This document shows, piece after piece, positions 9,640 to 17,982 of a stretch of 64,000 nt of DNA. The first letter of the stretch is position 1; each line of letters opens with the position of its first letter. Below the pieces are notes generated by a model that saw nothing but the letters and a program-made list of their open reading frames with translations, was not told the DNA's origin and searched no databases. A program made the translations under genes and the position numbers. This DNA comes from Hymenobacter busanensis (GTDB taxonomy: Bacteria > Bacteroidota > Bacteroidia > Cytophagales > Hymenobacteraceae), in NCBI RefSeq assembly GCF_008727865.1, contig NZ_VTWU01000001.1, positions 744,001-808,000 of the forward strand, written 5' to 3'.

Positions 9640-9647
9640 TACTTTTG
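9640..9647 (+). promoter_or_regulatory. Promoter -7 element TACTTTTG (desaturase)
   Basis: Exact TAnnTTTG match 69 bases before the ATG at 9717. The in-frame codon at 9597 lies upstream of it and is therefore not the start. Confidence 0.6.
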
Positions 9648-9716
9648 GCTTTTCCCCGCCTGCAGCACTTCTTCCTTCGTCCACTCCTTTTTCTCCCATT
9701 GCGCATGATTGCCACC

Positions 9717-10682
9717 ATGACTTCCCGCGCGGAAGTACTTCAGCACCTCGAATCCTTTCTCCGAGAGAACATGAGCACGTTCCTCAAGAAAGTCGACGAG
9801 AGCTGGCAACCTTCCGACTTCCTGCCCGATTCGCGGCTGGACACGTTTTTCGACGAGGTAAAATTATTGCGCGAGCGGGCCAAAGAACTCAGCTACGACC
9901 TGTTGGCCGTGCTCGTTGGCGACACCATCACCGAAGAAGCCTTGCCCAACTACGAGGCTTGGTTTCACCAGCTCGATGACCTGAACCGCGACCCCAACAA
10001 CGGCTGGGCCCAGTGGATTCGGGGCTGGACGGCCGAAGAGAACCGCCACGGCGACCTGCTCAACCGCTACCTCTACCTCTCCGGCCGCGTGAACATGCGC
10101 GAGTTTGAGGTGAGCACCCAGTACCTGATTGCCGACGGCTTCGACCTGGGCACCGCCCACGACCCGTACCGCGCGTTCGTGTACACCAGCTACCAGGAAG
10201 CTGCCACCAACCTCTCGCACCGCCGCGTGGGCACCCTGGCCCGCAAAGCCGGCGACGCCTCGCTCTCGAAGCTCTGCGGCATGATTGCCGGCGACGAAGC
10301 CCGCCATGCTCGTGTGTACCAGACGTTTGTGGAGAAAATCTTCGAAGTAGACCCGTCGGAAATGATGCTGGCCTTCGAAGACATGATGCGCAAAAAGATT
10401 GTGATGCCCGCCCACTACATGCGGGAAATGGGCGTCGAAATCGGCAAAACGTTCGGCCACTTCACCGATGCTGCCCAGCGCCTCGGCGTGTATACCAGCC
10501 AGGACTACACCGATATTCTGGAAGGCCTGCTCACTACCTGGAAAATCGACCAGATTACGGGCCTCAACGGCCCCGCCGAAAAAGCCCGCGACTACATCAT
10601 GGCCCTGCCCAACCGCCTGCGCCGTGTAGCCGACCGCATGCCCGTGCCCAAGCTCGAATACAAGTTCAAATGGATTGAGTAA
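9717..10682 (+). CDS. Acyl-ACP desaturase (ferritin-like di-iron enzyme)
   Basis: About 321 residues from MTSRAEVLQHL; an ATG four codons upstream (9705) is also possible. It is a soluble plant-type fatty acyl-ACP desaturase, which puts a cis double bond into an ACP-bound chain using O2 and reduced ferredoxin. The di-iron ligands are visible: the glutamate in ITEEALPNYE (about 71-80), EENRH (107-111), the glutamate in TSYQEAAT (about 161) and DEARH (193-197). It lies alone between a membrane-protein gene and a strong bidirectional terminator. It probably adjusts membrane fluidity. Confidence 0.93.
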   Translation: MTSRAEVLQHLESFLRENMSTFLKKVDESWQPSDFLPDSRLDTFFDEVKLLRERAKELSYDLLAVLVGDTITEEALPNYEAWFHQLDDLNRDPNNGWAQWIRGWTAEENRHGDLLNRYLYLSGRVNMREFEVSTQYLIADGFDLGTAHDPYRAFVYTSYQEAATNLSHRRVGTLARKAGDASLSKLCGMIAGDEARHARVYQTFVEKIFEVDPSEMMLAFEDMMRKKIVMPAHYMREMGVEIGKTFGHFTDAAQRLGVYTSQDYTDILEGLLTTWKIDQITGLNGPAEKARDYIMALPNRLRRVADRMPVPKLEYKFKWIE

Positions 10683-10697
10683 CCGGTCTTGCTCCTA

Positions 10698-10739
10698 ACG
10701 CAAAAGCGCCCTGACTTTGCAGCCAGGGCGCTTTTGCGT
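10698..10739. terminator. Bidirectional terminator
   Basis: A stem of about 17 base pairs (ACGCAAAAGCGCCCTG with its complement) around a short loop, with A-run and T-run flanks, so it can end transcription from both convergent genes. Confidence 0.85.
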
Positions 10740-10789
10740 TTACGCGTAGCGGCGTCGGAAAGTAACAACCCAAGTGCCCGCCCCTGCGG

Positions 10790-11416
10790 CTACGGTGTGT
10801 CTTTATGATTGGCCACCAGCAGGGCCCCTTCTTTCTTGGGCATCACATATTCAATGGTGCGCGTGCCCCCGGATGGCGTGCTGTTGGGGTCGTCGGGCCG
10901 GTAGATGGGGAAGCTGCGGATAATGGTGCGGCCGTCGACGCGGAACGAATCGTGGCCTAGGTAGCCGGCCGCCAACGGGCCGTCCAGTTCGGGCAACGTC
11001 AGGTTGCGGCGGCCACGGCTCAGAAATTCGTAGCCCATAAGTTGGCCGTAGGAGCCGCTGCCGGCGTCGGTTACAAATACCAGCAACTCGGGGTAGTCGT
11101 CGTTGTTGAGGTTGGTTACCACCGCATCCGAAACCGTGCCCTCGATATCGGCGGTGGCAGCGGCCAATTCGCGGCCCAGCCGCTCGGCCCGAAGCGTGAG
11201 CTGGCGCTGACTGCCGGTGCCCAGGGTTTGCACGGCAAAGGAATAGTCGCCTCGGCTAAGCTGTTTCTGGAAGCTGACGGCCCGCGCCGGTACCGCGCTG
11301 GCCGTGGAAATTGGGTCGGCTACTTCGGTGGCGTTCCGCTGCGAGTCGCAGCCCATAGCCAGGATGGTCGTAGCCAATAGCGGGGCGAATCGCCCAAACG
11401 GAGCAAAGAATGACAT
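10790..11416 (-). CDS. Lipoprotein, possibly PliI-like (paralogue 1)
   Basis: About 208 residues starting at MSFFAPFGRF. A signal peptide ends at ILAMGC (Cys23), so it is a lipoprotein. The mature end starts CDSQRNATE, nearly the same as the next gene upstream (CDSARNATE). The core has GTVSDAVVTNLNNDDYPELL and VTDAGSGSYGQLMGYEF: a strand, an Asp/Asn-rich turn and an SGSY loop, a layout I associate with PliI-type periplasmic lysozyme inhibitors, though only loosely. The family call is tentative. It lies downstream of a terminator, so it should have its own promoter. Confidence 0.6.
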   Translation of the reverse strand: MSFFAPFGRFAPLLATTILAMGCDSQRNATEVADPISTASAVPARAVSFQKQLSRGDYSFAVQTLGTGSQRQLTLRAERLGRELAAATADIEGTVSDAVVTNLNNDDYPELLVFVTDAGSGSYGQLMGYEFLSRGRRNLTLPELDGPLAAGYLGHDSFRVDGRTIIRSFPIYRPDDPNSTPSGGTRTIEYVMPKKEGALLVANHKDTP

Positions 11417-11514
11417 ACGCAACGCACGTGTGGTGGAACAAGCCGGCAAGGCCATTGATAAGAACGACCCCAGCCGAATGAGGTTACAACACCTTGCGGG
11501 ACTAACCTGAAGCC

Positions 11515-11553
11515 CAACAAAAAAGCCCGCTGCTGGAGCGGGCTTTTTTGTTG
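11515..11553. terminator. Terminator between the two paralogous lipoprotein genes
   Basis: CAACAAAAAAGCCCGCT pairs with AGCGGGCTTTTTTGTTG around a short loop. On the minus strand it ends the 11573-12238 transcript. Confidence 0.85.
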
Positions 11554-11572
11554 GGGTGAACTGCAGTAAGGA

Positions 11573-12238
11573 TTACTGCTTGGGCGGCGTGGTAGTAGAA
11601 GGCGTGCTGCCCGTAGCGGGCATCGTGCCCGGCATCAGCATGTTGTCGGAGTTGAGCGAGTACTCGATGGTACGCGTTTCGCCGGTGGGCGAGGCAGTGC
11701 CGTTGGCATCGGCGGCGCCAAAGACCGGGAAGGTGCGCACCAGCTTGTTGCCGCGCACTTCGTACTTATCCTGGCCCATGTAGCCAGTGGCCATGTCGCT
11801 GCTCAGGTTTTGGGGGGCTTTCAGCGGAACAAAGCTCTTGTCTTTGAACTCGTAAGCCTCGACACCGCCGTAGGAGCCCGAGCCCGTGCCGCTGGTAAAC
11901 ACGTACAGTTCGGGGTTGCCGTTGCCGTTCAGGTCACCCATCACGGCGTCGGTCACGTTGCCTTTCACGTTCAGGCGCACCGGGTCCGTCACCAACGCGT
12001 CGCCGCGGCGGGTCTTGATGGTGAGCTGCTGACCGTTGTCGGCGGTAGTCGATTGGATTTGGAACCGGTACTCGCCCTGGGTTAGGTCGCGGGTGAAGGC
12101 CACGTCGGCGGGCGGCGCGGTTTCCACGGTGGTCGAAGCCGTGGAGGTATCTTCGGTCGCGTTACGGGCCGAGTCGCAGCTTGCCATCAGAAAAAGGGCG
12201 GCTGCACCGAGCCACCAGGCAGAAGCAGAAGGTTTCAT
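11573..12238 (-). CDS. Lipoprotein, possibly PliI-like (paralogue 2)
   Basis: About 221 residues from MKPSASAWWLG; the lipobox is FLMASC with Cys21. It matches its neighbour at 10790 in order and sequence: CDSxRNATE after the cysteine, a region of about 20 Thr/Ala-rich residues, then (L/T)xxGxYxFxxQ, then GNVTDAVMGDLNGNGNPELY and TSGTGSGSYGGVEAYEF, and finally an ExRTIEY motif. This copy has a Thr/Pro/Gln-rich C-terminal tail that the other lacks. The pair looks like a tandem duplication that has since diverged. It is likely held in the outer or inner membrane facing the periplasm; its function is unknown. Confidence 0.65.
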   Translation of the reverse strand: MKPSASAWWLGAAALFLMASCDSARNATEDTSTASTTVETAPPADVAFTRDLTQGEYRFQIQSTTADNGQQLTIKTRRGDALVTDPVRLNVKGNVTDAVMGDLNGNGNPELYVFTSGTGSGSYGGVEAYEFKDKSFVPLKAPQNLSSDMATGYMGQDKYEVRGNKLVRTFPVFGAADANGTASPTGETRTIEYSLNSDNMLMPGTMPATGSTPSTTTPPKQ

Positions 12239-12339
12239 GGAGGTCAAGGGTATGGTGAGGAAGGAAGTGCGCATATAGACAATTTCCTATGCAAACGCCT
12301 TTTTTCGCCAGAGGTTACACTCCCGCAAATAAGACTTTA

Positions 12340-12621
12340 TCAGGACACCACCTGCACGCCCTTCCAGAAAGCCACCCGCCCGCGAATATTTTCGGCGGCG
12401 GGCTTAGGCTCAGGATAATACCACGCCGCGTCTTTGTTCAGCTCGCCGTTTACCCGCACCGAATAGTAACTGGCGCGGCCTTTCCAGGGGCAGGTGGTGC
12501 CCGCAATGCTGTCTTCGAAGTACTCTCGCTTGACGGAATCGGCCGGGAAGTAATGGTTGTTTTCGACGACGACCGTGTCGTTGCTTTCGGCCAGCACCGT
12601 GTTGTTCCAAATGGCTTTCAT
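12340..12621 (-). CDS. DUF427 family protein
   Basis: 93 residues from MKAIWNNTVLAESNDTVVVE. The DUF427 signature is complete: an ENNHYFP segment, TTCPWKGRASYYSV, and GELNKDAAWYYPEP followed by IRGRVAFWKGV. DUF427 proteins are small beta-rich soluble proteins of unknown biochemistry, found in many bacteria and fungi. It lies between the CDS-type lipoprotein gene and the divergent VWA gene and appears to be a single-gene unit. Confidence 0.88.
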   Translation of the reverse strand: MKAIWNNTVLAESNDTVVVENNHYFPADSVKREYFEDSIAGTTCPWKGRASYYSVRVNGELNKDAAWYYPEPKPAAENIRGRVAFWKGVQVVS

Positions 12622-12757
12622 GTAAGGGGGATTGTGTGAAGAAGGTAGGGTGAAGGATGGAGCAACTGCAGCCAACGCGTGAATAGGAGCGGGCCTGATG
12701 ACCCAAATCAAACTAACCAGCCCCAACGGTTGTTTTCCGATTCAATTCCTCCTGATT

Positions 12758-13861
12758 ATGGCTGTTGGCTTCCGCTTCCGCGACTTCGTGCCCGAAGAGT
12801 CTTCCGAAAAAGGCTTCGACACGCTGTTCAAATTATTCATGCAACTGGTCACCATCACGTCCGGCGACGTGGCCGAGGCCCTGTCGTGGCTTAATGAGCT
12901 CGACAAGCAGTACGGCCTCACCGACGACGAGTACGGCATGGGCGACTTCATCGAAGACCTCAAGAAGAAAGGCTACATCGACGAAAACGAGCAGCAACTC
13001 GGCGAGCTGAAGATTACGGCCAAAACCGAGCGGCAGATTCGGCGCTCCTCGCTGGAGGAAATCTTCGGCAAGCTCAAGCGCGGCACCCAGGGCAACCACC
13101 GCACCCCGCACGCCGGCCAGGGCGACGAGCTGACCACCGACCTGCGCGACTACCAGTTCGGCGACACCATCGAGCAGATCGAAATGACCGAGAGCCTGCG
13201 CAACGCGCAACTCAACCACGGCCTCGAAGGGCAGTACCTGCTCACCGAAGGCGACCTGGAAGTGCGCGACACCGAGCACAAAACTCAGACGAGCACGGTG
13301 CTGATGATTGACATTTCGCACTCGATGATTCTCTACGGCGAGGACCGCATTACCCCCGCCAAAAAGGTGGCCATGGCCCTGGCTGAGCTAGTGAAGCAGA
13401 AGTACCCCAAGGACTTCCTCGACATCATCGTGTTCGGCAACGACGCCTGGCAGATCGAGGTGAAAGACTTGCCCTACTTGCAAGTAGGCCCCTACCACAC
13501 CAACACCGTGGCGGGGTTGGAGCTGGCCATGGACCTGCTGCGCAAGCGCAAAACGGCCAACAAGCAGATTTTCATGATTACCGACGGCAAGCCCACGTGT
13601 TTGAAAGAGCCCAACGGCTACTACAAGAACTCGTTCGGCCTCGACCGCAAAGTGGTGAATAAGACCCTGAACCTGGCCGCTGCCGCCCGCCGGCTCAAGA
13701 TTCCCATCACCACCTTTATGATTGCCTCCGACCCCTATCTGCAGCAGTTCGTGCGCGAGTTCACCGAAATCAACCAGGGCAAAGCCTACTACAGTAGCCT
13801 GAAAGGCTTGGGCAACATGATTTTCGAAGACTACAAGCGCAACCGCCGCAAGACGCTCTAG
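12758..13861 (+). CDS. VWA-domain protein (partner of a MoxR/chelatase-type AAA+ ATPase)
   Basis: 367 residues from ATG 12758. The N-terminal 175 residues are charged and helical. A von Willebrand A domain follows, with the metal-ion site DISHS at 185-189, a threonine in YHTNTVAG and ITDGKPT downstream: all parts of the MIDAS. Proteins like this work with AAA+ ATPases of the MoxR or Mg-chelatase-I type to load metals or remodel targets. Such an ATPase gene is at 16234 on the same strand, but two cytochrome c genes on the other strand lie between them. Strong terminators follow this gene. The target is unknown. Confidence 0.88.
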   Translation: MAVGFRFRDFVPEESSEKGFDTLFKLFMQLVTITSGDVAEALSWLNELDKQYGLTDDEYGMGDFIEDLKKKGYIDENEQQLGELKITAKTERQIRRSSLEEIFGKLKRGTQGNHRTPHAGQGDELTTDLRDYQFGDTIEQIEMTESLRNAQLNHGLEGQYLLTEGDLEVRDTEHKTQTSTVLMIDISHSMILYGEDRITPAKKVAMALAELVKQKYPKDFLDIIVFGNDAWQIEVKDLPYLQVGPYHTNTVAGLELAMDLLRKRKTANKQIFMITDGKPTCLKEPNGYYKNSFGLDRKVVNKTLNLAAAARRLKIPITTFMIASDPYLQQFVREFTEINQGKAYYSSLKGLGNMIFEDYKRNRRKTL

Positions 13862-13886
13862 CCTTGCTTCAGCAACGCCGACACCA

Positions 13887-13913
13887 AGAAAGCCCGCGTT
13901 GCTGCGGGCTTTC
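13887..13913 (+). terminator. Terminator of the VWA gene
   Basis: GAAAGCCCGC pairs with GCGGGCTTTC and runs into TTTTTAT on the plus strand. Confidence 0.85.
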
Positions 13914-13927
13914 TTTTTATATAAAAA

Positions 13928-13955
13928 ACGGCGGACTCAAGGTTGAGTCCGCCGT
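13928..13955 (-). terminator. Terminator of the cytochrome c gene
   Basis: ACGGCGGACTCAA pairs with TTGAGTCCGCCGT; on the minus strand it runs into TTTTTTAT. It sits back to back with the plus-strand terminator just upstream. Confidence 0.85.
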
Positions 13956-13981
13956 CCAATGCAGCGCAATGTGTTGTTCCC

Positions 13982-14962
13982 TTAACGCGTGGCTACTGCA
14001 TTGGCCGCCGAGCCGTCTTCGGGCGTGGCGTTTTTGATGGCGGGTACGGTTTTCAGGTAAGCGTACATGGCCTTGGCTTCGGCGTCGTCCATGATGCTGA
14101 ACTTGGGCATGGGGTTGCGTAGCGGGCCGCTGGGCGACTGGCCAAACTTGACGGCCTGCACGAACTGTTGCTCGGTCCAGTCGCCAATACCGGTTTCTAC
14201 ATCGGGGGTTATGTTGCGTGAGAGGATGGTTTGCCCGTCTTTAGTCACGAAATGGTTGCCGCCGCCCAGAAACCCTCCCGACTTTTCGGGCTCCATGACG
14301 TTGTTGCTCTTAAAGTCCTTTGAATGGCAGTCGTAGCACAGGTAACGGGCCGTGACGAGGTAATGACCTAAAGCCACCTGATCGGTAGCTGCAGGCACCT
14401 TAATGACCTTGCTGGGCAGGGGGGTAGGCTTCATCACCGTGTTGGTGAGGGCCTTGGCCAGGAACGACGGTTCTTGCGGGTGCGAAGCTATGGCTTGGGG
14501 CTGCACCAGTGCGTTATCGGAGCGCAGGAATGCCACAATGCTGTAGATGTCCTCGTCGGCCATGTGCACGAAGGTGGGCATCACCACCCGGTAGCGTCCC
14601 TCACGGCCGATGCCGGTGCGAAACAGGCCGATCAATTCTTCGTCGGTCCACTGGCCAATACCCATTTGGGGATGCTGGGTAATGTTGGCCGAATACAGCT
14701 TGCCGAACTCGGCGGGCAAGTCGTCGATGTGGCGGCCGGTCAGACCCCCGGTCTTCTTGTCGAGGTGGCAGTCGGCGCACATCGACATGGCTATTTTCTC
14801 GCCCTGTACCACGCGCTCGGGCGTGATGGCCACCTTTTGAGCCGGCAGCTTGGGCGGCTCGTAGCTGGGAATGCCGCGCACCTGCACAAACCCAGCGGCA
14901 CACACCACCAAGAAAAGCACAGCGGCCAGCGCAATGCCAATGATTTTGAACGCTTTTTTCAT
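13982..14962 (-). CDS. Membrane-anchored diheme cytochrome c (copy 1)
   Basis: 326 residues from MKKAFKIIGIA. One N-terminal helix (about 5-25) anchors two periplasmic c-type heme domains: CADCH at 62-66 and CYDCH at 209-213, with likely axial methionines in VVMPTF (about 128) and NPMPKF near the end. It should carry electrons in the periplasm; the partner is not clear from the neighbours. Copy 2 follows directly upstream and has the same heme spacing. A TACTTTTG promoter lies 37 bases before the start. The C-terminus ends in NATPEDGSAANAVATR, also found in copy 2. Confidence 0.9.
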   Translation of the reverse strand: MKKAFKIIGIALAAVLFLVVCAAGFVQVRGIPSYEPPKLPAQKVAITPERVVQGEKIAMSMCADCHLDKKTGGLTGRHIDDLPAEFGKLYSANITQHPQMGIGQWTDEELIGLFRTGIGREGRYRVVMPTFVHMADEDIYSIVAFLRSDNALVQPQAIASHPQEPSFLAKALTNTVMKPTPLPSKVIKVPAATDQVALGHYLVTARYLCYDCHSKDFKSNNVMEPEKSGGFLGGGNHFVTKDGQTILSRNITPDVETGIGDWTEQQFVQAVKFGQSPSGPLRNPMPKFSIMDDAEAKAMYAYLKTVPAIKNATPEDGSAANAVATR

Positions 14963-14999
14963 TGCGGGGGAGAACTGATGAGCGAAGTAGTGTCTAGTA

Positions 15000-15007
15000 C
15001 AAAAGTA
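15000..15007 (-). promoter_or_regulatory. Promoter -7 element TACTTTTG (cytochrome copy 1)
   Basis: Exact match on the minus strand, 37 bases before the ATG at 14962, so copy 1 can be expressed apart from copy 2. Confidence 0.6.
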
Positions 15008-15080
15008 TGTTTGCTTTGCACCCTTGTCACTCGCATAATCATGTGAGCCCGCCTTCCCTGCAAATGATTCCCGCCAAGCG

Positions 15081-16055
15081 CTATTTCGCTGCCACGGCCG
15101 CCGAACCGTCTTCGGGCGTGGCGTTTTTGATGACCGGCACCGTGCGCAGGTAGGCAAAAATGGCGCGGGCTTCGTCGTCGGTTACCAGCGAGTATTTGGG
15201 CATGGGGTAGCGCAACACGCCGTTGGGAGACTTGCCGTACTTCATGGCCTGCGTAAACTGCTCCGCGGTCCAGTCACCGGTGCCGGTTTCCGGGTCGGCC
15301 GTGAGGTTGCGGCTGATGATGTCGTGGCCCTCGGCATCCTGCAGCACCGAGCCGCCGCCCATGTAGCCGAAGGACTTCTCGGGGTTCTTGCTATCGGTCT
15401 TGAGAATGTCGCCGGAGTGGCAGTCGTAGCACTTGTAGCGCGACGTGACGAGGTAATTGCCGAAGGCCACCGCATCGGCCGGGTTCGGCTGTAGAATGGG
15501 CTTGGCGGGCAACTCCGCGGGCTGGATGATGGTGTTAGCCAGTACGTTGCCAAAGAAGCTGGGCTCCTGCACGTGCGAGGTTTGCGACGCTGGCTGCACT
15601 TCGGCCTCGCCCGAGCGCAGGAAAGCCACAATGCTCAGCACGTCTTCGTCGGAGAGCCGCTCAAAGCTGGGCATTACCGAGCGGATGCGCCCGTCGGGGC
15701 CGATGCCCGTACGCAACAGCGTAACCACCTGCGCATCGGTCCAGCCGCCGATACCGTGGGCTTTGTCGCTGGTGATGTTGGCCGAGTAGAAGCGGCCAAA
15801 CTGAGCCGGAATATCTTTCAGCTCTTGCCCGCTGAAGCGGCCGGTTTTCTTGTCGAAGTGGCAGGAAGCACAGATGCTCATGGCCAGCCGCCGGCCGTGT
15901 TCGATGCGGGCCGGCGTGTAAGCCACCGGCGCCAGCTTCAGCTTGGGCACATCGTAGCTCGGAATGCCCCGAACCTGCACAAACGTGGCGGCGCAGGCGC
16001 CCAAAAAAACGAGGCCGGCCACGAGCAGGCCAAGGACGCGCAATACTTTTTTCAT
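15081..16055 (-). CDS. Membrane-anchored diheme cytochrome c (copy 2)
   Basis: 324 residues from MKKVLRVLGLL. Heme sites CASCH (62-66) and CYDCH (209-213) are at exactly the same positions as in copy 1, and the two can be aligned without a gap from residue 1 to 213. Shared blocks include FVQVRGIPSY, YSANIT, FRTGIG/LRTGIG, SIVAFLRS, QEPSF and TPEDGSAA. This is a clear tandem duplication. Its own TACTTTTG promoter lies 42 bases upstream. The anchor helix is followed by the Pro-rich neck before the first heme. Electron partners are unknown. Confidence 0.9.
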   Translation of the reverse strand: MKKVLRVLGLLVAGLVFLGACAATFVQVRGIPSYDVPKLKLAPVAYTPARIEHGRRLAMSICASCHFDKKTGRFSGQELKDIPAQFGRFYSANITSDKAHGIGGWTDAQVVTLLRTGIGPDGRIRSVMPSFERLSDEDVLSIVAFLRSGEAEVQPASQTSHVQEPSFFGNVLANTIIQPAELPAKPILQPNPADAVAFGNYLVTSRYKCYDCHSGDILKTDSKNPEKSFGYMGGGSVLQDAEGHDIISRNLTADPETGTGDWTAEQFTQAMKYGKSPNGVLRYPMPKYSLVTDDEARAIFAYLRTVPVIKNATPEDGSAAVAAK

Positions 16056-16097
16056 AGCTCTTGAGAGAGTAAGCGGTAAGTGGAGCGGGAACAGGGG

Positions 16098-16105
16098 CAA
16101 AAGTA
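16098..16105 (-). promoter_or_regulatory. Promoter -7 element TACTTTTG (cytochrome copy 2)
   Basis: Exact match on the minus strand, 42 bases before the ATG at 16055. Confidence 0.6.
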
Positions 16106-16233
16106 CCGGCCTCGGAAATGCGTGTCAGTAGCATAAACATGTGAACTTCAGACCGCCCCGAGCGTACTCGAACCAGCGGCCGGCTTCGGCTGTTAAGCTA
16201 ACCGGGACCATTCCCCTTCGTATCTGCCCCTTG

Positions 16234-17763
16234 ATGAACCACGAATCTATCCGCACCCTCGGCCAACTGAAAGCCGCTGGGTATCAGCCGCGTTCGGTAC
16301 GGCAAGAGCTCCGCGACAACCTAATCGACATCCTGCGCCGCCGCGAAAACGCCTTCCCCGGCATCCACGGCTACGAGGAGACGGTGATACCCGACCTGCA
16401 GCGTGCCATCCTGTCGATGCACCACATCAATTTGCTAGGCCTGCGCGGCCAGGCCAAGACGCGCATTGCCCGCCAGCTGGTGCAATTGCTCGACGAATAC
16501 ATTCCTGTGGTGGAAGGCTCGGAGCTGAACGACGACCCGCTGCAGCCGCTCTCGCGCTATGCGCGCGACATCGTGGCCGAGCGCGGCGACGATACGCCCA
16601 TCGCCTGGCTGCACCGCGACGAGCGGTACACCGAGAAGCTGGCCACGCCCGATGTGTCGGTGGCCGACCTCATCGGCGACGCCGACCCCATTAAAGCTGC
16701 CACGCTCAAGCTGCCGTACTCCGATGAGCGCGTGATTCACTTTGGCCTGATTCCGCGCGCCCACCGCGGCATCTTCGTCATCAACGAACTGCCCGACTTA
16801 CAGGCCCGGATTCAGGTGGCGCTGTTTAACATTTTGCAGGAAGGCGACATCCAGATTCGCGGTTTCAAGGTGCGCCTGCCGCTCGATCTGCAGTTTGTCT
16901 TCACCGCCAACCCCGAAGACTACACCAACCGCGGCTCCATCGTGACGCCGCTCAAGGACCGCATCGACGCGCAAATCATCACGCACTACCCCAAAACCAT
17001 CGACATCGGCAAGCGCATTACCCAGCAGGAAGCGCGCCTGACCGACGCCCAGCGCCAACTGGTGACCGGCAACGAAGTGGTGCACGATTTGGTGGAGCAG
17101 GTGGCCATCGAGGCCCGCGCCTCTGAGTACGTCGACGCCAAGTCGGGCGTGTCGGCGCGCCTGACCATTTCGGCCTACGAGCAGGTTATTGCCGCGGCCG
17201 AGCGCCGGGCCTTGCTGAACGGCGAGACGCAAACCAACGTGCGCATCGGCGACTTTCTGGCTGCCGTGCCCGCCATTACGGGCAAGGTGGAGCTGGTGTA
17301 CGAGGGCGAGCAGGAGGGAGCCGGCATTGTGGCCGAGAAGCTGATGGGCAAGGCCCTGCGCACCCAGTTTCTGCAGTACTTCCCCGACCCCGAGAAAAGC
17401 AAGAAGCAGAAGGACAAGCCCAACCCCTACAAGCCGGTGCAGGACTGGTTTGGCGGCCACACCGTGGATTTGCTCCACGATTCCTCCGACGCCGACTACC
17501 GCGCCCTGCTCGATGTGGTGCCCGGCCTGCGCGACTTGGCCAAAGACAGCGTGCCCGCCGAGCTGTTCAAGGACAACCCGTATTTCTGGATGGAGTTTGC
17601 CCTGCACGGCATGGCCGAGCTGAGCATGATTTCGCGCAACCGCCTCACGGCCGGCGCGCAGTTCAAAGACCTGCTCAGCTCCATGTTCACCATGCCCACC
17701 TTCGGGCAGGACGACGATGACGACGAGGACGAAGACTTCAACCGCAAGCGCCGCCGGCGGTAG
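16234..17763 (+). CDS. AAA+ ATPase, Mg-chelatase-subunit-I / MoxR type
   Basis: 509 residues from MNHESIRTLGQLK. The Walker A loop is GLRGQAKT at 69-76; the Walker B region is GIFVINELPDL, and sensor-type TANPEDYTNRGSIV follows. This is the chelatase-I/MoxR pattern, including the insert before the lid. The last 20 residues are a strongly acidic run ended by basic residues (QDDDDDEDEDFNRKRRRR), a likely docking tail. The partner VWA protein is at 12758; in related genomes such pairs are usually neighbours. The reaction is ATP-driven remodelling of an unknown target. Confidence 0.9.
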   Translation: MNHESIRTLGQLKAAGYQPRSVRQELRDNLIDILRRRENAFPGIHGYEETVIPDLQRAILSMHHINLLGLRGQAKTRIARQLVQLLDEYIPVVEGSELNDDPLQPLSRYARDIVAERGDDTPIAWLHRDERYTEKLATPDVSVADLIGDADPIKAATLKLPYSDERVIHFGLIPRAHRGIFVINELPDLQARIQVALFNILQEGDIQIRGFKVRLPLDLQFVFTANPEDYTNRGSIVTPLKDRIDAQIITHYPKTIDIGKRITQQEARLTDAQRQLVTGNEVVHDLVEQVAIEARASEYVDAKSGVSARLTISAYEQVIAAAERRALLNGETQTNVRIGDFLAAVPAITGKVELVYEGEQEGAGIVAEKLMGKALRTQFLQYFPDPEKSKKQKDKPNPYKPVQDWFGGHTVDLLHDSSDADYRALLDVVPGLRDLAKDSVPAELFKDNPYFWMEFALHGMAELSMISRNRLTAGAQFKDLLSSMFTMPTFGQDDDDDEDEDFNRKRRRR

Positions 17764-17782
17764 GTTGTACTGCATTGCAACG

Positions 17783-17823
17783 CACAGGGCCTCCCGGCGC
17801 AAGCGGGGAGGCCCTGTGTTTTA
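17783..17823 (+). terminator. Terminator of the AAA+ ATPase gene
   Basis: CACAGGGCCTCCCCG-type stem: CACAGGGCCTCCC pairs with GGGAGGCCCTGTG, then TTTTAAG. Confidence 0.85.
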
Positions 17824-17982
17824 AGAAGCTAGGTTCATCGAGGAAAGGCGGTGGTTCGGATAGTGAAGAAGCGGGCCGAGCGAAACCCCAAGCAACGAGG
17901 CCCAGAGCGTGCGTTGCTTTGCAGCAGTTCTGGTCGGGAAAGCCGGCCAAACAAACCCACACCTTCGTTTCTCCCACCTGCC

